Positions 58,475-64,000 of a stretch of DNA of 64,000 bases are shown piece by piece. The stretch is from Ariolimax columbianus (lineage: Eukaryota; Mollusca; Gastropoda; Stylommatophora; Arionidae), in NCBI GenBank assembly GCA_036924085.1, contig JAVGWX010000001.1:5080200-5144199 (forward strand), read 5' to 3'. The translations under genes and the position numbers were made by a program. Below the pieces are notes generated by a model, which was not told the origin of the DNA, ran no database searches, and saw only the letters and a list, made by a program, of their open reading frames with translations. Every line of letters begins with the position of its first letter. Position 1 is the first letter of the stretch.

Positions 58475-59015
58475 TAAAGTGATGGAACTGGATACTGTGA
58501 TGGAACTGGATACTGTGATAGAAGGATACTGTGATAGAACTGGATACTGTGATGGAACTGGATACTGTGATAGAAGGATACTGTGATAGAACTGGATACT
58601 GTGATGGGACTGGATACTGTGATATAATTGGATACTGTGATGGAACTGGATACTGTGATTTAAGGATACTGTGATAGAACTGGATACTGTGATGGAACTG
58701 GGTACTGTCATGGAACTGGATACTGTGATGGAACTGGGTACCGTGATGGGACTGGATAATGTGATGGAACTGGATACTGTGATGGATCTGGATACTGTGA
58801 TGGAACTAGATACTGTGATAGAACTGGATACTGTAATGGAACTGGATACTGTGATAGAACTGGATAATGTGATGGAACTGCATACTGTGATAGAAATGGA
58901 TACTGTGATAGAACTGGATACTGTAATGGAACTGGATACTGTAATGGAACTGGATACTGTGATAGAACTGGATACTGTAATGGAACTGGATACTGTAATG
59001 GAACTGGATACTGAT
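58475..59015. repeat. 18-bp minisatellite, about 29 units
   Basis: Units ggatactgtgatggaact or ggatactgtgatagaact, a few shortened (agaaggatactgtgata). Adjacent to a related 16-bp array. Confidence 0.95.
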
Positions 59016-59055
59016 GAATGCAGATACTTTGATTGTAGCAGCTATTGATGAACGT

Positions 59056-59720
59056 AGATAATGTGGTGGAAGTGGAAACTGATGGAAGAGGATACTGATG
59101 GAAGAGGATGCTGATGGAAGAGGATACTGATGGAAGAGGATACTGATGGAAGAGGATACTGATAGAAGAGGATACTGATGGAAGAGGATACTGATGGAAG
59201 AGGATGCTGATGGAAGAGGATACTGATGGAAGAGGATACTGATGGAAGAGGATGCTGATGGAAGAGGATACTGATGGAAGAGGATACTGATGGAAGAGGA
59301 TACTGATGGAAGAGGATACTGATGGAAGAGGATACTGATGGAAGAGGATACTGATGGAAGTGGAAACTGATGGAAGAGGATACTGATGGAAGAGGATACT
59401 GATGGAAGAGGATACTGATGGAAGAGGATACTGATGGAAGAGGATACTGATGGAAGAGGATACTGATGGAAGTGCATACTGTGATGGAAGAGGATACTGA
59501 TGGAAGAGGATACTGATGGAAGTGGATACTGATGGAAGAGGATACTGATGGAAGAGGATACTGATGGAAGAGGATACTGATGGAAGAGGACACTGATGGA
59601 AGAGGATACTGATGGAAGAGGATACTGATGGAAGAGGATACTGATGGAAGAGGATACTGATGGAAGAGGATACTGATGGAAGTGGAAACTGATGGAAGTG
59701 GAAACTGATGGAAGTGAATA
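59056..59720. repeat. 16-bp minisatellite, about 41 units
   Basis: Units ggatactgatggaaga. Same core as the 18-bp array minus tg. Because 16 is not a multiple of three, the 371-codon frame on the complement cycles a 16-residue peptide through three frames; not a gene. Confidence 0.96.
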
Positions 59721-60659
59721 ATATCATGAAAGCGGATACTGATGGGACTGGATACTGTGATGGAAGTGGAAACTGATGAAAGTGAATATTGTCATGGTTC
59801 AACACTTGCTTGTTCTGATCCACGGCAAATTGGTATATCCATTCGTTTTTTCACGCATTCATCTTTTGGGGATTGTTTCTAGAGCTTGCTTTCAAACCAA
59901 GAAGTCTACTCACCCCTCAGCAAACGTCGGACCTGTGTGAATGACAGGGTGTGCAATACCATGTGTTGGAAGGTCTTCTATTCCAGTAGAGTTAACAGCG
60001 CTGTTACCTGCTTGTTATCAATGTGGAAGTAGACCTGTTCACGTAGTTTCGTCCCGGAACGACTAAGCGTACCTATATGTGACGAGATTGTAAATCTAAA
60101 AGGCGCTAGTTGTAATATACATATATTTTATATTTTTAAATATGTAATGCCTGGCTTTGCCAAGGAAAGTTTTATAAGTTTAACATTTTTAGGGCTCCGT
60201 TTGATGCACGCTCACATCCCCCACTGCATCATGTAAATGTAAAAGTCTTTCTTTAATACGATATCTCAAGTAATACCCATCTGCCCCTCTCCCTCTTTCA
60301 GTGACCCATTCCCAGCTCATATTTTTCTCACTCTCAAAATCTTTCTCATCAACCTACTCATTCCTCTGGCCATATCTTCTGTCTGTCGACCCACACATAC
60401 ACCCACCGATCCATCTCTCACCCCAACCCGCCGACTCACAACCCATCTTCTTGCTCCTCAACCATCCCATCCTCCCTCGTGAACCAAACCAACCCATACT
60501 CACATGTCTTTTTAAACCCTCAAACTTGTCCTCCTCTCGCCCCTCCCTAACTCTTCCCCCTAAAACTCTTCCTCTCCAGCCCGCACATCTTTCCGTCCAT
60601 TTTTTCCCCTTCTCAACCTTCCCACTCTTACACCTCTTTCCCCTTACCTGGCTACTCTA
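59721..60659. other. No recognised gene; pyrimidine-rich right half
   Basis: From about 60280 the sequence is C/T-rich (up to 60660), which keeps a 209-codon frame open on the given strand. No motif recognised elsewhere. Confidence 0.5.
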
Positions 60660-60995
60660 CGCCAACTTCCTCACTTCTCAACTCGTCCATCTCCTCACTT
60701 CTCAACTCGCCCATCTCCTCACTTCTCAACTCGCCCATCTCCTCACTTCTCAACTCACCCATAGCCTCAATTCACCATCCGCCTACTTCCTCACTTCTCA
60801 ACTCGCCCATCTCCTCACTTCTCAACTCACCCATAGCCTCAATTCACAATCCGCCTACTTCCTCACTTCTCAACACGCCCATCTCCTCACTTCTCAACTC
60901 GCCCATCTCCTCACTTCTCCTCACCCATAGCCTCAATTCACAATCCGCCTACTTCCTCACTTCTCAACTCGCCCATCTCCTCACTTCCCATCCCG
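60660..60995. repeat. 24-bp minisatellite, about 14 units
   Basis: Units cctcacttctcaactcgccc plus atct, with a variant block (catagcctcaattcac, atccgcctactt) that recurs three times as part of a longer order. Confidence 0.92.
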
Positions 60996-62239
60996 CCTAT
61001 CCCTCCCTAACCCCTATTCATATATTTCAACCATCCTAGACAGAAGCGGTCTTCTGGGTCCAGAGGGCATATAATGCGATCAAGAGAAAGCCACAATAAT
61101 TCTCCTTCGCAGATGTAATGCGCATTACACATCTAGCCAAGACATTTGGGTCATGGTGGCTCAATTCATATTTATCTTTGCTGCCTGTGGAGAACAAGTA
61201 GTGTAGCTTAAGCCGTGTTCAGTTTTCCTTTTTTATCGGGTGTTAGCGGCGGACTATCCAAATGTCATGGGAACCAGTAATGTCCTAAGCAGCCTAAAAG
61301 GTCACTAGGCATACTTCAGGTCAGATTGGTGGAACGGTTTAGAATTGTGTAAGGAATAAACAAACTGACATATTTTGAGTATAGCAACGATATGAAAAAC
61401 TGTCCACTTGACAGGATAGGTTACATTTTTCGTTAAAAAGGAGAAAAACTAAGAACATTAGACGAAGATGACTGTGATAATGTTTCTGAAGAAGAGTATC
61501 ATTAAAACAACAACAACAATAAATGCACAGCAAAGAAAAGATTCGATAACACATGCCAGCGGGAGAATATCAAACATTGATGAGAGAAACGAATCGTAAA
61601 CGAAAACAGATACTCAATAGCTGACGTGCTTTTAAAGGAGGCAAGGAAAGAATGTGTGATAAATAAAATATAATGTTGATGTATATAACAACATAGACAC
61701 AAATTATATTCGCTAACATCCCTGCCACAGCTTTTGGGTTGCTCGAACAAAGGTTATAGGGTGAGCTCGTGCAGAGAAACTAGGCCGCTGGAATACAACA
61801 GAAATCGCGGGTGAACAGTAATCGCAGAATTTACTGGGTAAACAAGGGTGGTAAGTGGGGGGGGGGGGGGGAAGTATTCAGCTTCGGTGTACGGTTAGGT
61901 TCGTACAATATTGTTCTCTGAAACTAAACGAAACAGGAGAGCCAAAATGATATCAGTGATGTGGATACAATACCATAGTATGACAGAGGTGATAGAGCAG
62001 CAAGAAAGAACTTTGAGGTATTTCTAAAGAACTGTCATGTAGAAATGTCTTTAGTAAACATCTTAGAATTATTGAAGCAAATTCGGCAGTTTATATCAGC
62101 AAAAAACATTACAAAGCTTACACATAATTCCTGTATACTAACAATATCATAGGCCTAATAAGGCAACAATGGAAGAAGTTAAATAGAAATAGATGACAAA
62201 TCGATTATGGTAGTTCACAAGCGCATCCATTAACTCCCA
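60996..62239. other. No recognised gene
   Basis: Nothing identified. A run of about 14 G lies at 61857-61870. Confidence 0.45.
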
Positions 62240-62600
62240 CGTCGGGAGAGAAGACTAACGTCTGGTCAGGATGAGAGGAGACTAACGTCTGGTCAGGGAG
62301 AAGAGAGTAACGTCTGGTCAGGGACAAGAGAGTAACGTCTGGTCAGTGGGAGAGGAGACTAACTCTTGGGCTGTGAGAAAAGACTAACGTCTGGTCAGGA
62401 AGAGGAGACTAACGTCTGGTCAGGGGAGAGGAGACTAACGTCTGGTCAGGGGAGAGGAGATTAACGTCTGGTCAGGGACAGAAGACTAACGTCTGGTCAG
62501 GGAGAGGAGACTAAGGTCTGGTCAGTGAGAGGAAACTAACGTCTGGTCAGGGAGATGAGACTGACGTCTGGTCAGGGAGATGAGACTGACGTCTGGTCAG
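62240..62600. repeat. 24-26-bp minisatellite, about 15 units
   Basis: Core gactaacgtctggtcaggga with agag/gaga length variation. Confidence 0.93.
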
Positions 62601-62749
62601 TCAAAACATAATGATCAGAGAATGTTAGCCAGGGCCACGTCTACCTGCTTGCTAGCCTGCCTGTCTATTTGCTTGCTTTCATGGCTGCCTGTCTATCTGC
62701 TTGTCTGTCCATCTACCTACCTGTCTGTAAGTCTGCGTTCCTGCCTAGC

Positions 62750-64000
<1,251 letters not shown>

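Noticed and set aside
58708..59823. 371-codon repetitive frame on the complement
   Set aside because: Spans two arrays of different unit lengths (18 and 16 bp) and merely cycles their translations.
60301..60930. 209-codon Leu/Thr/Ser-rich frame
   Set aside because: Pyrimidine-rich sequence running into a 24-bp array; stops are avoided by composition.

Overview
This window is eukaryotic, non-genic DNA: no intact host gene, no operon structure, no rRNA or bona fide tRNA. It consists of degenerate retrotransposons and a very high density of tandem arrays. Non-LTR retrotransposons (LINEs) with frameshifts, (GAA)n or (TAAG)n 3' tails and tRNA-headed SINEs indicate an animal genome. The LINE protein types (one ending in a C2H2 finger, two with a C-terminal RNase H) and the minisatellite load fit a lophotrochozoan, most likely a mollusc. 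That assignment is inference from family resemblance, not proof.

Layout. 1-6.8 kb: a 30-bp minisatellite with a higher-order structure, open at the left edge. 6.9-10.7 kb: a SINE-A fragment and the best LINE-A copy, bounded by a 31-bp target-site duplication. 11-20 kb: minisatellites of 33, 29, 41, 39 and 25 bp, two SINE-A copies, and a LINE-A 3' scrap. 20-25 kb: LINE scraps on both strands and a short unexplained coding-like stretch. 25-29 kb: 31-, 44- and 81-bp arrays. 28.8-30 kb: second copy of a dispersed repeat also present at 12.7-14.1 kb. 30-37 kb: LINE fragments, a 22-bp array and a second LINE-A copy that contains two small tandem arrays made from its own sequence. 37-47 kb: arrays of 34, 42, 44, 15 and 21 bp and others. 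47.8-53.8 kb: a nest of LINEs, with LINE-C inserted inside a LINE-B copy, flanked by an oppositely oriented LINE-B and by a 52-bp LINE-C tip. 54-62.6 kb: arrays of 34, 23, 12, 18, 16, 24 and 25 bp, one SINE-A with target-site duplication, and one LINE scrap. 62.8-64 kb: more than 1 kb of almost uninterrupted (TATC)n reaching the window edge.

By my addition, about 22-23 kb (roughly 35%) is tandem repeat, with at least 30 unrelated unit sequences. Comparison of repeat copies inside the window shows tandem arrays arising within transposon sequence: a 41-bp array exists in one copy of the dispersed repeat but not the other, and 30-bp and 22-bp arrays were made out of LINE-A codons. Long open frames here are almost all artefacts of arrays whose unit lacks stop codons. 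The window gives no evidence for a new enzymatic or defence system. Its interest lies in repeat birth, nesting order and one unidentified short coding-like segment.
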